A DNA stretch of 64,000 nt from Liolophura sinensis (GCF_032854445.1 NC_088303.1:69501-133500), one strand, 5' to 3'; numbered from the stretch's first letter, positions 18,637 through 51,585 are shown. The notes: generated by a model from the letters alone, not told the origin. Numbers and translations: made by a program.

Positions 18637-20372
18637 AAAATTTATGCACAGAAAACTAATGACAAACATCACCAAGAACTTAACTAATCTGACAGAGATG
18701 ACATTGACAGAATGCGAAGAACACAAAAGGCATCTGCAAACCAAATAAAAATGTGGTTTAACAGAAAAAGTTCAATTCATATTGAGAATAAAACAAAACA
18801 GAAACATCTGCGTGAGTGTATAACAGTTGAACAAATTCAAACACGGAAATCTTGTTGACAAACATGCATTACAATGTTACGTTAAAAATATGGACAAACA
18901 CCCATTATACGGTTCAGACCGGCGAAGTGCTGAGAAAATTCTGGAACAAAAATCCAGTACTAGAGTCAGTACTACTTTTTCAGCGTGGATTCAGAAATTT
19001 GAAACGCCAGTATCATTTCGTTTCAGCAAACAATGAAGATTGGACACTAGCTTGGAGTTTGTCCAGTTTTTCATTGGCTACGATAATAAGTACGACTTAA
19101 CTGTAGTAAGATTTCCCGTCGGTTTTCTGACTATTTGTGACTAAAGTAATAGGGCTAAGGCCATTGCAATCAGTATGAGTAACTCTGACGAATCCCAAGT
19201 TCATGCTACTCTGGCTATCGTTTTCTTAAATATTCCATGTAACAATAAATCCTGTGAACACAGACAAGAATGACATCAATTTAATGACGGTCATGGTTTT
19301 TCAAAATATCGACGATGCAGTCTGAGTGACTCATTCAACCAAACATGCAACATGACAAAAATCCTGCAACAAAAGCTGCAGTTGCATCCCTTACATTAAA
19401 CACCAGTTTATGCAATTTCCATCCTCTTCAGGCGTTCGGGCGTCACATAAATGACATATCCAAGTTAAAGCAGTTTATCAGACCTCTGGAAACGGCTTCA
19501 AAGCCATAATGCAAGCACCTCCATGGTTTGGCATAAGTTTCAATGACAAGAGCACTGCACAAAGAAAGGAGTCAGGATCACAGAGTTCAATACCACAAAG
19601 CACACCAGATCTTGGACATGTTGGACATACAGTATTTATGCGAGATGAGCACTACGAAAGCTCTAGCACGTATGCCTCTGACAAAATTCCTGACAAAATC
19701 ATGGACGTAGAATATAACTACAAACAAATTTCTTCATAAATTTCAAACATTTCTCAATTGTCTGAACATATTACACAAGAGCACAGTTATGGAAACAATG
19801 TAAGTCCAAAATGCAAACAAATGCTATCACAAAATTGCAAGTGAATGACACTCCGAACTCCTCCCAAAGACACCAGCATGTGTACGGGATCAGTTAGAGA
19901 CAGAAGACTGTCAATACATATGTAATTTACATAAAGGCATATGCTCTTGCTACTTTTTCGCATGTAGAGGTCAGCCCTACTGCTGCAAGCATCTATATTC
20001 AGGTTTAGCCACTTTGAAAGATATTGACAATCCAGCCCCAAATTGTCAGCCCCATAATTTAGGCCTCCGTAGATCCAGTGGGCTTATACACTGGTCACAC
20101 CTGTATCAACAAATGAACAAAACTCACATTATCAGAGTGACCCATATCGTCCCCAAGTTCCGTTTCCTGACAGATCAACAGAGAGACAAAGTTAAACATC
20201 AGTTTGAACACAGGAAAAAGAACATATGCACTGATGTCAGCACACCCTCATACACTGTGTCTGGTAGAACACATTTCGATGAGACATCATGTATGTCAGC
20301 AGAGCCGTCAATTTCACACCTGAACCCATTGCTAATAGCAATTGCTAATAAATCCACTTCACGTCAAATACA
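18637..20372 (+). other. Degenerate coding-like stretch, no gene model
   Basis: Several short frames look protein-like (18827-19100, 19509-19739 with PDLGHVGHTVFMRDEHYESS, 20014 onwards), but they shift frame and lack splice signals or starts that I can trust. Together with the zinc finger motif they could be fragments of one decayed gene. No family is recognised. Confidence 0.3.
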
Positions 20373-20576
20373 ATGCAGATACTGCATCCAGAACAAGTCT
20401 CAACATCCTTTCAAGTCACACTCATGCAGATACTGCATCCAGAACAAGTCTCAACATCCTTTCAAGTCACACTCATGCAGATACTGCATCCAGAACAAGT
20501 CTCAACATCTTTTCAAGTCACACTCATGCAGATACTGCATCCAGAACAAGTCTCAACATCCTTTCAAGTCAAACTC
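20373..20576. repeat. Tandem repeat, 51-bp unit, four copies
   Basis: Four nearly identical copies starting ATGCAGATACTGCATCCAGA. As the unit is a multiple of three, frames stay open across it; one frame reads CRYCIQNKSQHPFKSHS per unit, a repeated Cys-x2-Cys. It lies inside the open frame 20014-20739. Confidence 0.92.
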
Positions 20577-23154
20577 ACATCAGGGTTATGATCATCATAT
20601 ATCAACTTGTCACCTTCCAAATAGCATAGTGTGCTCTTCGTGTTTTGAAGACAATGGTGTCATATTACAATTTGCAACTTTTTCCAGCACTTCAGAAACA
20701 TTTTTTTACTTAAAAGCTCTCAATTTAAACCAAAGGTGACTAAATCACATGGTGAAAGCCCTGCTGACACACATGAACTAAAACAGAACAGTGGTACTTT
20801 TCTTTCATGAACCAATGACACACCGTCACTAGGCAGTGATAAGTGTGAAAAAGGTACCGTTTCCATTGTGTAAATCTATCAAATATGCCATCTCCTGACA
20901 AGACCTTGTATTGCTTACAATGCACCAAGAAACAAAAAAAGCACTACCAGTACATGTAAGCTACATTTATGAATACACATTTATGTACATTCTAGCTGAC
21001 TTAAAACATCTTACAAAAGTCTTGAACAAACAGAACCTAGTTTACCCTCATTCTTCAACCTTTTCAACCACCACTGCCACTCATATTTTGAAACATTCTT
21101 AGAGAACTATGGGATGTAGAGACATAATCTGCAAAGCTGTGTGAAGCTTACGTCTTTAGTGACTCAAAAAATCGTTTTTTGGTGTTATTTTCATAACAGT
21201 TATAACACTCGCTGATTTGGACACAACCCACTCCAGCAACCTGCGGTTGGTCGTGGGTTTCCTAGGGCTTGGCCCGGTTTCTGCTTGACATTGGACAAAA
21301 TGACGGGCCCATAGTCTTCCGACATGGTTTGGTTTCTACCCCGAACTAACAACGGTAATTGCCGTCAAAAATCCTAATATACCCTTCTGCCGGTTACTTT
21401 TTTCTGATAATTGGACGAAAGTAGACTTAAATTTCCCCTCAAATCATCAAAACTTTGTCCAAACAATTTCAACACGGCCCAACAATCTTTGCAGTGGACG
21501 TGTCACTAACAGATGGAATCACACGCGCCTTTCACAAATCAGCTACAACCTGCTGTCTTCAGTTATTAATATAACTGGAATTAAACGCTTATAAAAAAAA
21601 CACAGCAATTTAAATATGATCTATGAAACACACCTCAGAATTCAAATATTAAAGTACATCTGTTCTTAAAGATTTAGAAAAAAATACGAGTGGAAGTACT
21701 TTTAGATTTATTTGCTGTTTTGGATCTAACAAAAAGCTTCCTTTCTAGTCATTTTTGATGTTTTCATCACCTTTTCCCGTCAGTTCACCGAAAGCTGTAT
21801 TTACAGCGTTCTAGATCAAGAATGCGTCAAAGGTGCTCCTAATCTGGTTGAAAAGTTCCTGTACGCCAAGTTTGTTGGAAATTTCCTGTTTGTGGATATT
21901 TTGACGCCGGAAATCTGCAGGGTGTGAATGCCATTTCATTGTACTTTGTATTTAAAGTCACAATCTTTTATTTGTGTCTTTTAGTTTAACCTTGCAATGA
22001 ATAAAACATAACGTTTATTTGACGTAATATTATTGTGAAATATTACAATATTATTATTGCTGTAAAACATGGGGTGTTTTATAAACATTTATACAGCCTA
22101 TATCTTAAATCAAAGAGCTATTAACAGAAATATATATTCCTAATAGCCTAAATTTATATAATTCTGTACTTATGGTCTATAATTCTATAATTATATACAG
22201 TGGCAATGTTTTCTTCTTTAGTTGAACAGTTTTTGCGTAAAGAAAAAAAAAACATCCACTTGAGATCGGTCGGTATAAGCAGCCTATACCGCATTCACAT
22301 TAAGCGCTCTGAATCGTTAACTAACGTGTAACTGGCTCCTCTAGCTCTCGCTGTCCTCGAAGTGTGTCAAAGCTGTATATGACGGAAACAGGTGTCCCGT
22401 GATTTTAAAGTAATTCTGAACTCATATCACCTTATTATGTCGGAATAATACAAACCGCAATGACAGTGTAACCGACGCATCAACTCGGGTAGCAAGCTGC
22501 CATTTTCCAATTATGCGTCTCCGTTGATTGGATGGACTCGGCTGCTCTTCGAAAATCTAAGATCATATTTTTTCTTTCACAATACTTCCTTCCATTCATT
22601 ATTATAAGAAAACATAACGTTAACACTTCCAGGTTAGTTATCAGTCGACCTTTTAATGGTGCAATAGTTAGATTTTTTTATTCATAAAAGCGATAAGATT
22701 TTTCCCGTTCCTTCCGAAGTCGAACTACGGAAATAGCGGTCAACGAAGTTTGGCTTGCTTTCAATATACTACAGGTATGATGGCATGGTGATTAGTAGTC
22801 CAGATTTAATGTTGGGTATGGAGTTAGAATTACTTTAGACTTAACCTACTCTCTTATGTTCAGTGACACAAAACAGGACAGCAGAGACCTGCTTTGAAAA
22901 GGCCAAGTTCCAGGTTATAGAAAATGGAAGAGTAGGCCTTACCGATATGTATTTCTGATAGTTAAGCTGGGAAGAATAAGGAAACAAAAAATCTCAAACC
23001 TTATTTCCTGGCTACTGACTGTCGTGACGTCATGTTTTGTTGCGAGGAGGGCAACTATCTACCCAGTCCATCTTAACGTCAACTGAGGGTTGTTCGTATA
23101 CATCGGGTACTAACATTACCATTACTAGAATAATAAGTGCCATTTTTAAAGTTG
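20577..23154. other. Non-coding, AT-rich, one SINE fragment
   Basis: No gene is supported. Around 21225-21292 a piece resembling the middle of the SINE family seen elsewhere in the window (GCAACCTGCGGTTGGTCGTG, then GGCCCGGTTTC) is visible. The rest shows nothing I can name. Confidence 0.5.
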
Positions 23155-23405
23155 GGGTTTCCGCGGCCGAAGTGCTTAACACGCCAGTGTGGCCCAATGA
23201 CCCAGAAGCCTCTGACAAATATACGGTTGCTGTGAGTTCAAGTCCTTCCTTTTCGGCCGTACGTGGGAAGGTCTGTCAGCAACCTGATGGATGTCGTGGG
23301 TTTCCCCCGGGCTCTGCCCTGTTTCCTCCCACCGTCATGCTGACCTCAGTAGTATATGTGAAATATTCTTGAGTACGGCGTCAAACACCAATCAAATAAA
23401 CAAAT
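23155..23405 (+). mobile_element. tRNA-derived SINE, partly diverged copy
   Basis: Contains TGACCCAGAAGCCTCTGACA, CGGTTGCTGTGAGTTCAAGT (box B-like), CGTACGTGGGAAGGTCTG, CCTCCCACC and the tail GAAATATTCTTGAGTACGGC followed by CACCAATCAAATAAACAAAT. Same family as the copies at 34002, 40354, 42001, 42962 and 61186. The A-box head is degraded. Confidence 0.85.
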
Positions 23406-25852
23406 AACCATTTTTAAAGTCTTTGGTATGAACGACCCGGGTTTGATCCCAGGTCTGCCGAAATTGTATTTCTCAAATTTGTAAATTGGAAACACAACTT
23501 CGAACACTAGAAAAGTTACTCTACCTGTAGGCCTACCATATTAAATTAACTTGAGGTGGTATTAGAAAAATTTCAACTGGCTTTTTAAAAAATGCCGTAA
23601 TACAAATAGCCTTTGGAAATCTTGGAAAGCAGCCAGTCCTGAAGAGAGCCGGCTGTACGTTTAGCTCGTATAGATGCTTAAAAATTAATATAAAGCAGGA
23701 CATTCTTACAGTTTGGTCATAGCTATATAGTCATCATTTCTGTGCAGGTCAAACTGGGCCTAACATTTATCAATTAGACAAATCATACTGTATCCTTGTA
23801 TGAATACATAGGGATATTTTAATCAATACGCGTGCGCATCAGGAGTCAGGGGTCAACGAAAGTGCGTCTATTGGCCTATCATTAGATATGTTTGATAAAA
23901 TCCTAGGCCTGCCCAGCTCAGAGAGAAGTTATTCCAAAATCTAGCATATAATCGCACTTTTGAAGAAATGAAATATTGTAGAAAAAAGAACATACCGTAG
24001 TTTAGATCAAATAAAATTGTATGGACTTTCATATGCCCATGCATTTGAATCTGTGCGTAAATCTCAGTCGAGATTTAAAGTAATCAAAACATTTGTTTAT
24101 CATGTAGAATTTGAAGTGAGCCATTGGCTGGGGCAAACTTGTTAATTAATTTCTCGCGGTCGTCATGCAGGTTGCATGGGAATGTTCTAAGGGACGCTAC
24201 TCTGGGAAGTTGTTGTTCACGGTACTCTCCCTTGTATTGTGCAATTTTAACAGTTTTTGTTCATTTCATCCTAAGTTCTTCAGAGCAAAAACATGTTCAG
24301 TGAAAGGTAATACACTGGCTACTTTAAATATACCATCGCATTTTAAATAGCAAACAGCAAAGTTTGAACCACTCCAAATTATGGTCTCGAATGTTCTCGT
24401 TTGATGTGCGAGAATGTGCAACTGTGCTAGTTTCAGTGTCTGACATTCTATAAAAAAAATGGGCCTATCGATGCTGCAATCTCAAGCTGGACGTTTCTTG
24501 GTGTAAGTATGCAAGTGTCTATTCATGAAGAATGCGCACATATCATGTGAAAATTAAGGAAGAAAGAGATCTTCCCAGCTGGAATCGCTCACGTAACTGA
24601 CTACGCTACAACAACAACATGGTATTCACAACAATGCCCACATGCTGTATGCAGCTACACGACCAGCCAACTCTCTTCAGAACTTCACGCGAAAGATTAG
24701 AAGATTCTGGCTAGTGCTACTACATTTCCAACGGCTATTTGTATTATCGTAATTTTTAAAGCCAATTACATGTTCTGGTAGGGCAACCTCGCAATTCTAA
24801 TCTACCATCTAATCTACCATCTAAACTTATTTTAATACAGTAACAGTGTAGTGTTTCCAATTTCCAAATTTGAGAAATACCATTTCTGTGATACCTGGTA
24901 GTTTCAGTACTTCCTGTGTTACGCACAGCCACTTATGTGTAGCTAACCACTCACAAAATCGTCCATTTTGGTCTTTATTCTGTAAAACGGGTTGGAAGTT
25001 TGAGGTCACGTGACCACCCTTTTGTGCTGAAAACAAAATGGCTGCTAGCATTGGGGAAATGGTCATTCTTGCCACTTCGCTAGCAACTAGTTAGGCCTAG
25101 TTGTACAAAATAACGTCACGAAAGCTCTTCAGACATACTCAGACTGAAAGCTCAAAATTATACAGATCCAGGGATTCCAAAATAGGCATTTTTCGATGTA
25201 ATAACATTGGGAGGACGGTCTTCTTCACCCACGCTGCTTGGTTAATCTCATGGTCTCTAGCTTTAGATCCGTTTTACAGAATAGTGCCTATGAGAGACAC
25301 AAATTCACGGGACTTCCACGTGGGAGCGCTCGCACACATACCAGAAGTTGAGCTCCATTCGCCCAACACTCCTGAGTTCTAACCCCAACTTCTGTATTAT
25401 GCGCGAGTGCCCCAACGCAGAACACCCTTGAACTCCTGACTGCTTCGGTGGTACAGGACAATTGGCTGCGTGCGACCCTGTCAGCATAGCAAATCTTTGG
25501 CACAGGATAACATCAAATTTGACATGTCAGTCAGCTTAGTGTTCAGAGGCACTAGCTTTGCTGAAAGTGCTTGTTTTGGAGAAACCCAAAGTTGTCATGA
25601 TGTTTTGTTTCCAAGGTTTCATATATGTATTCTGAAAAAATGATATTGTGTTCAAGATTATGAGTTAATAGTAAGGATGATGACAATGAACATCTACATG
25701 TATTGTATTGAAGATGCGCAAAATAATCACTTCCACTTTATGTCTCCTGCAAATAGAATTGCTGTTTTACCTACATGTATATGAGCTTTTTGTGTTTATC
25801 TAACATTGTATCTTTATGTTATTTTGTATTACCAATATTCTTTTCTTAACAG
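23406..25852. other. Upstream region of CCDC102A, non-coding
   Basis: No supported gene. Near 25004-25045 a CACGTG E-box (in GTCACGTGAC) lies close to AAAATGGCTGC, a YY1-like site, which would suit a promoter or first non-coding exon of the CCDC102A gene. An imperfect inverted repeat with arms of about 26 bp (GCTCGCACACATACCAGAAG versus its complement near 25383-25410) spans 25324-25412 and may be a small hairpin or element end. Confidence 0.4.
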
Positions 25853-45053
<19,201 letters not shown>

Positions 45054-46324
45054 CACACACGAGGTGACAAGGATGAACCAAAGAAACAATGATCTGTTAA
45101 GCTGTCAATCAAAAGAACACTGCAGAACATGGGCAGGGCTGAGAATAAGAGGTTGTGAAAACATCATTGTCTGATCACACACAGCTCTCTTAGTCTAAGA
45201 TCTTCCGTATCATGGAGAGATTCACTTGTACAATACCTGTGTTTGTATTGTATCTGATGTCACGCCTCTTAAAGTGACCTTGGCAGCTGGTGTGATGGTT
45301 TAAAATCTGGCAGTAGTGAATACTGAATACATACTGGTTGTAAAACAAATACTGTTCTGTAGTAATGTGAATACTAGTATGCTTAGTCAGCATGTGATAC
45401 GGTAGTTTTAACGACATGGATACTTCGTGCTTTTGAACCCTTCAGGATGGTTGTGTTTATGAGGTCCGTAGGAACAGGGTAGAAAAATATATTTATGTTG
45501 TCCATGTAATGTGAAGTGTGAAAAATGTGTTAGCAGTGATAATGTACGTGTATATTTGTGTGCAGAAGTTACGTGACATTCTAAATCTGCAGCAGTCATT
45601 TGTGCAGAATTGATGTGGGGTTCTAAAGATGCAGTAGTCATGATGGCTGAAGGCTGGGAAAGGCAGTTCCTTATATTGTTATTTCGTCTCTGCCTCAGGT
45701 GTTTCCTTAACAGCCTCCATATTCTGACTTAACAGTACCCATATTCTGACTTAGCAGTACCCATATTCACACTTAACAGTACCCATATTCACACTTGTAA
45801 ACTTGGTTTTGTATAATCTGAAAATTGGATCTTCCAGTAATTGCAAATTTTTTGGGTGCAGTTGTAAGGTTGGAATGACAGAAAATTTGTTTTCATTGTA
45901 CCTTAATATAATGTTGATCATTTCAAAGATCTGCTGCAAGTAGAAAGGGAATTTTGTTAACATATTGGATTTCAGCCACCAGATTTTGTCTAATGGATCT
46001 GACGAGTGTTTTGAGACAACAGAAACAAAAGAGCAAAATCCTGTCTGGCTAAGAGAGTGAAAGCACTGTAATAACAGCCAATGCTTACCACATGTTCAAA
46101 TCCAGATTCAAGTGAATTCTCATTTATGACTGGTTATTTATTACTGGTGCACGCCTATAATGTGGGTCCGGGTTTTCTGTGGATTAGCTTCATCCTGTAA
46201 ATCTTCCAGCTCTAGCCAAAGCCTGAGGGTTGACTGATGTCTGATGTCAACAAATATGACAAATACATTACATAGTAAGTAAATATGCATCAAGAACAAA
46301 ATCCATGTTTCAACTTGAAACTAT
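45054..46324 (+). other. Probable 3' UTR and flank of CCDC102A
   Basis: Follows the stop codon. No canonical AATAAA was found with confidence in this stretch. A 22-bp repeat (CCCATATTCTGACTTAACAG) occurs about four times at 45717-45797. Confidence 0.4.
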
Positions 46325-46574
46325 TTTAAAAGAATAATGGAGATAATTATACAGATATTCTATTAGTTTAAAGAATGATAGAGATAATTATACAGATATT
46401 CTGTTAGTTTAAAGAATAATGGAGATAATTATACAGATATTCTGTTTAAAGAATGATGGAGATAATTATATAGATATTCTGTTAGTTTAAAGAATGATGG
46501 AGATAATTGTACAGATATACTTTTAGTTTTAGGAATGATGGAGATAATTATACAGATATTCTGTTAGTTTATAC
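46325..46574. repeat. About 41-bp minisatellite, six copies
   Basis: TTTAAAGAATGATGGAGATA, then ATTATACAGATATTCTGTTAG. Confidence 0.92.
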
Positions 46575-46686
46575 CAAAGATGACCATGATAAGGGAACCA
46601 GAAAGTATTGTACTTACACCAAGGTGCCTTTTGTGATACTACTTACACTGATCAGGCAGATAATACAGTAATACAGAAAAAGAGTG

Positions 46687-47873
46687 TGTGTACACACATC
46701 CGTGTTTGCTTCAGGTCAAACATGGAAGAGAGTGTGTCTACAGACATGCATGTTAACATCAGGTCAAACATGGAAGAGATTGTGTGTACACACATCCATG
46801 TTAACATCAGGTCAAACATGGAAGAGAGTGTTTGTACACACATCCGTGTTAACATCAGGTCAAACATCGAAGAGAGTGTGTGTACACACATCCGTGTTAA
46901 CATTCGGTCAAACATGGAAGAGTGTGTGTGTATATACATCTGTGTTAACATCAGGTCAGACATGGAAGAGAGTGTGTGTACACACATTGGTGTTAACATC
47001 AAGTCAGACATGGAAGAGAGTGTGTGTACATATATCCGTGTTAACATCAAGTCAAACATGGAAGAGAGTGTGTGCACATACATCTGTGTTAACATCAAGT
47101 CAAACATGGAAGAGAGTGTGTGTACATACATCTGTGTTAACATCAAGTCAAACATGGAAGAGGGTGTGTGTACACACATTGGTGTTAACATCAAGTCAGA
47201 CATGGAAGAGAGTGTGTGTACATATATCCGTGTTAACATCAAGTCAAACATGGAAGAGAGTGTGTGCACATACATCTGTGTTAACATCAAGTCAAACATG
47301 GAAGAGTGTGTGTGTACATACATCTGTGTTAACATCAGGTCAGACATGGAAGAGAGTGTGTGTACATACATCCGTGTTAACATCAGGTCAGACATGGAAG
47401 AAAGTGTGTGTACATACATCCGTGTTAACATCAGGTCAGACATGGAAGAGAGTGTGTGTACACACATCTGTGTTAACATCAGGTCAGACATGGAAGAGTG
47501 TGTGTACATACATCTGTGTTAACATCAGGTCAGACATGGAAGAGAGTGTGTGCACATACATCCGTGTTAACATCAGGTCAGACATGGAAGAGAGTGTCTG
47601 CACATACATCTGTGTTAACATCAAGTCAAACATGGAAGAGAGTGTGTGTACACACATTGGTATTAACATCAGGTCAAACATGGAAGAGAGTGTGTGTACA
47701 TACATCCATGTTAACATCAGGTCAGACATGGAAGAGAGTGTGTGTACATACATCCGTGTTAACATCAGGTCAGACATGGAAGAGAGTGTTTGCACATACA
47801 TCCGTGTTAACATCAAGTCAAACATGGAAGAGTGTGTGTACACACATTGGTGTTAACATCAGGTCAGGTAACA
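46687..47873. repeat. 48-bp minisatellite, about 25 copies
   Basis: Unit: GTGTGTACACACATCCGTGT, TAACATCAGGTCAAACATGG, AAGAGA. Open in several frames on both strands (up to 390 residues) because 48 is 16 codons; reads VCTHIRVNIRSNMEES in one frame. Not a gene. Confidence 0.95.
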
Positions 47874-47889
47874 TTCTCCTATACTTGTA

Positions 47890-49085
47890 CATGTATATAT
47901 AAGCTTGGTGGAATAGGTGATCCATGGAGTTTGTGTGGTAATGTCGTTTGGGATTCTCCTACACATGAAGTATATATACAGGCTTGGTGGAATAGGCAAT
48001 CCACAGAGTTTGAGAGGTAATTTCATGTGGGATTCTCCTGTACAGGAGGTATATATACGCTTGGTGGAATAGTCAATCCACAGAGTTCGAGAGGTAATTT
48101 CATGTGGAATTCTCCTGTACAGGAGGTATATACAGGCTTGATGGAATAGTCAATCCACAGAGTTCGAGAGGTACTTTTATGTGGAATTCTCCTGTACAGG
48201 AGGTATATATACGCTTGGTGGAATAGTCAATCCACAGAGTTCGAGAGGTAATTTCATGTGGAATTCTCCTGTACAGGAGGTATATACAGGCTTGATGGAA
48301 TAGTCAATCCACAGAGTTCGAGAGGTACTTTTATGTGGAATTCTCCTGTACAGGAGGTATATATACGCTTGGTGGAATAGTCAATCCACAGAGTTCGAGA
48401 GGTAATTTCATGTGGAATTCTCCTGTACAGGAGGTATATACAGGCTTGATGGAATAGGCAATCCACAGAGTTCGAGAGGTAATTTCATGTGGAATTCTCC
48501 TGTACAGGAGGTATATATAGGCTTGGTGGAATAGTCAATCCACAGAGTTCGAGAGGTAATTTCATGTGGAATTCTCCTGTACAGGAGGTATATACAGGCT
48601 TGATGGAATAGTCAATCCACAGAGTTCGAGAGGTAATTTTATGTGGAATTCTCCTGTACAGGAGGTATATACAGGCTTGATGGAATAGGCAATCCACAGA
48701 GTTCGAGAGGTAATTTCATTTGGGGATTCTCCTGTACAGGAGGTATATACAGGCTTGGTGGAATAGTCAATCCACAGAGTTCGAGAGGTAATTTCATTTG
48801 GGGATTCTCCTGTACAGGAGGTATATATATGCTTGGTGGAATAGGCAATCCACAGAGGTTTGAGAGGTAATTTCATGTGGAATTCTCCTGTACAGGAGGT
48901 ATATACAGGCTTGATGGAATAGGTAATCCACAGAGTTCGAGAGGTAATTTTATGTGGAATTCTCCTGTACAGGAGGTATATACAGGCTTGATGGAATAGG
49001 TAATCCACAGAGGTTTGAGAGGTAATTTCATTTGGAATTCTCCTGTACAGGAGGTATATACAGGCTTGGTGGAATAGGTAATCCT
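47890..49085. repeat. 77-bp minisatellite, about 15 copies, each with a 14-bp palindrome
   Basis: Unit: GGCTTGATGGAATAGTCAAT, CCACAGAGTTCGAGAGGTAA, GTGGAATTCTCCTGTACAGG, AGGTATATAC. CTCCTGTACAGGAG is a perfect palindrome conserved in virtually every unit. Confidence 0.95.
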
Positions 49086-49806
49086 ATTGAAGTATGCATG
49101 AAGTACATGTAAAACCATTAAACTGATCACCACAAGTAAAAGCTTACATGAAACAACAATCAAATAGACATTAAAGCCAATACACAAACCCAATGACTGG
49201 CCATTGGCAGGACCCTGACTTCCAGTACTGATAGCCTGGGAGGACTTTGTCCTTATGATGGCATGTAGGCATGTATAAACTGTTAAAAGTATGATTTAAT
49301 AATGATTAAGCTGTGTATTACACTCAAAGATCAAAGGCTGTTAGTTTACCCGCTTCTTGGTTTATATCTACTGGAAACTTCATTGTGAATGTAGCTTTAG
49401 AGAAGTCAGACAACTGAGCAAAGTGCTTTAGTCTTGATTAGCTTTACTGGACATTTGAATGAGTGAAACATTTAGGGTCTACTCCATATCACAGAGTTAT
49501 TAGCAGTAACACTGGATCTTTACAAATACAACTCTGTTTTATATGTATCAGAGTTTTGCAACATGTTTCATAGTTTATTAGTTTGTTTTTTTTTTTATCA
49601 AACTTTGCGTTCTGTTTTAATATCATGTGATTTGGGACAGCTGTATTTTTGTAACAGTATAGATAGTAGAGTTAGCAATGTATGTGTGCATATATCTAGT
49701 ATTTTGAGGACAAAGACAAGCTCTGAATGTATGCTGTATTCCAGGAATTTTTTGATTTTCCCTCTGGAACTTTGTGTTATGCAAAAAGACACATAATTAT
49801 CAGTGT
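49086..49806. other. Non-coding
   Basis: No gene or array recognised. Confidence 0.5.
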
Positions 49807-50030
49807 AACTGGTTTCATGTATTTATTCATGTTCCCATGATTGCATGTTAACTGGTTTCATGTATTTATTCATTTTATCATGTGTGCATTTATACTGGTT
49901 TCATGTTTTTATTCATGTTCTCATGTCTGCTTGTGAACCGGTTTTATGTACTTATTCATGTTCTCATGTGTGTTTGTGTACTGGTTTCGTGTATTTATTC
50001 ATGTTCTCATGTGTGCATGATAAATACATT
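49807..50030. repeat. About 40-bp minisatellite, five to six copies
   Basis: ACTGGTTTCATGTATTTATT, then CATGTTCTCATGTGTGC, with variation. Confidence 0.88.
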
Positions 50031-50751
50031 TGTTATGTCATTTGTTCTTTGTAAAAAAAATTGTGAAGGAAGAATGCATAACTTTGCATAAAATACACAA
50101 TGTTGAACCAATGAGAATTTTGTTGAAAGTTTGTAATGTGAACAAATAGGCCAAGTACATGTTGCCCTGAGGCCTATATCCTGCACAAAGGAATTATCTG
50201 AGTACTGTTGAGCTAACACATAGGGCCTACATGTACCTCTTAAATGTGTTTTAGTTCCGTAATTAAATTTATCAGTGTATAGGTTGGTTGAAAGGGCCTG
50301 AGTACAAAATGACATTACATTATGCGGAATGCATGTATTGCAAATTTGCTACAACTAGTATAACCTATGGAGGGTTTCCCCATGAAGTTAACCTGTTGCC
50401 TGTACATGACAGACTTGTGCCATTTTCCCAACAGAACACTTATGTGTATCCTCTGAAAAGCTCTGTGTACAATTGAAACACAGTGTTGTTACAAAAATAA
50501 ACACCCACATAAGTTTTTGTAATTTGCGTAACTCGTCCATCCACGAGATGTGCATCAGTGCATGGAATAACAATCTATTCTAGTATCATTCAGAAAACAT
50601 AGTATTGTGTCAACTTTAACAGGTTTTTTTGTTGAGTGTATGGTCAGTTTTTGTACGATGAATGCTGTAGTTATTCATTTTTGTGATGTTATATTGTTCT
50701 TGATTCGATTTGTAATTTGATTGAGCTTCCATACATGCAAAATATGGAAAA
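50031..50751. other. Non-coding
   Basis: No supported feature apart from an AATAAA-type string in ACAAAAATAAACACC near 50492, a possible but remote polyadenylation signal. Confidence 0.35.
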
Positions 50752-50995
50752 TTCCATCCCTAAATTCCCACACATGATTCACAGCTAGGCATTTACATGT
50801 TCTAATATACCTTACACTAACTGGTATGTTCCATCCCTAAATTCTCACACATGATTCACAGCTAGGCATTTACATGTTCTCATATACTTTACACTGACTG
50901 GTATGTTCCATCCCTAAATTCTCACACATGATTCATAGCTAGGCATTTACATGTTCTCATATACCTTACACTAACTGGTATGTTCTATCCCGACC
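50752..50995. repeat. 77-bp tandem repeat, three copies
   Basis: TTCCATCCCTAAATTC starts at 50752, 50829 and 50906; a fourth, partial copy follows at about 50983. Unrelated in sequence to the 77-bp array at 47890. Confidence 0.92.
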
Positions 50996-51585
50996 CAGAT
51001 GTCTGAACAACAAAATTTCATGTAGCTTGCATTCATTTTAAAGTGTCTCTAGACCAAAGAGAACTTCCTGCTTGCCCACTTATGATTATGGCTTTGTACA
51101 AATTACAGTGTTACATAAGGGATTTATAACCTAGAACAGTGGAGAAAGTCCTATGGAAAGATAAGGCAGAATGCTAGGTGAGCATGGTAGGATTAAGCTG
51201 GGTTCAGTGGCCATCAGTTTATCCAAAACGCTGGCATGATATATAATAAATTTCACCTGTTGTTGTAAAGGTAGATTACCTGAATATACCTATGCATGAT
51301 CTGTGTTACAAAGATGTAGAAACTAAAACTTCTACTCACATTTTGCAGGAAATCCTGTGAACACTGGTTCAGACAGCTATGACTAGTGGTGTGAAAGTTT
51401 CCTACAAATGTACAGGATGCATTAGGCACCATCCTGCAACACTGCCAGCTTTATTATGAAGAATATAGGTCTTTGTCTAAACTGAGAATATAGGTCTTTG
51501 TCTAAACTGACAAGTAACATGAATTAGTTAATGGAATATCTGGTTTAAGATTGGCTGAATGTAGTATTCCTGATTCCTTCTCCAA
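50996..51585. other. Non-coding
   Basis: Only a 25-bp direct duplication (GAATATAGGTCTTTGTCTAA) at about 51460-51510. Confidence 0.5.

Noticed and set aside
18730-18775. Homeodomain helix-like string QIKMWFNRK
   Set aside because: Very short, lacks the rest of a homeodomain and the WFxN spacing does not match.
24827-25075. 82-residue minus-strand ORF near the promoter region
   Set aside because: No family, no splice sites and low-complexity-free but unremarkable composition; equally explained by chance.
46608-47902. Frames of 285-390 residues on both strands
   Set aside because: 48-bp tandem array; simultaneous openness in several frames shows that it is not selection on a protein.
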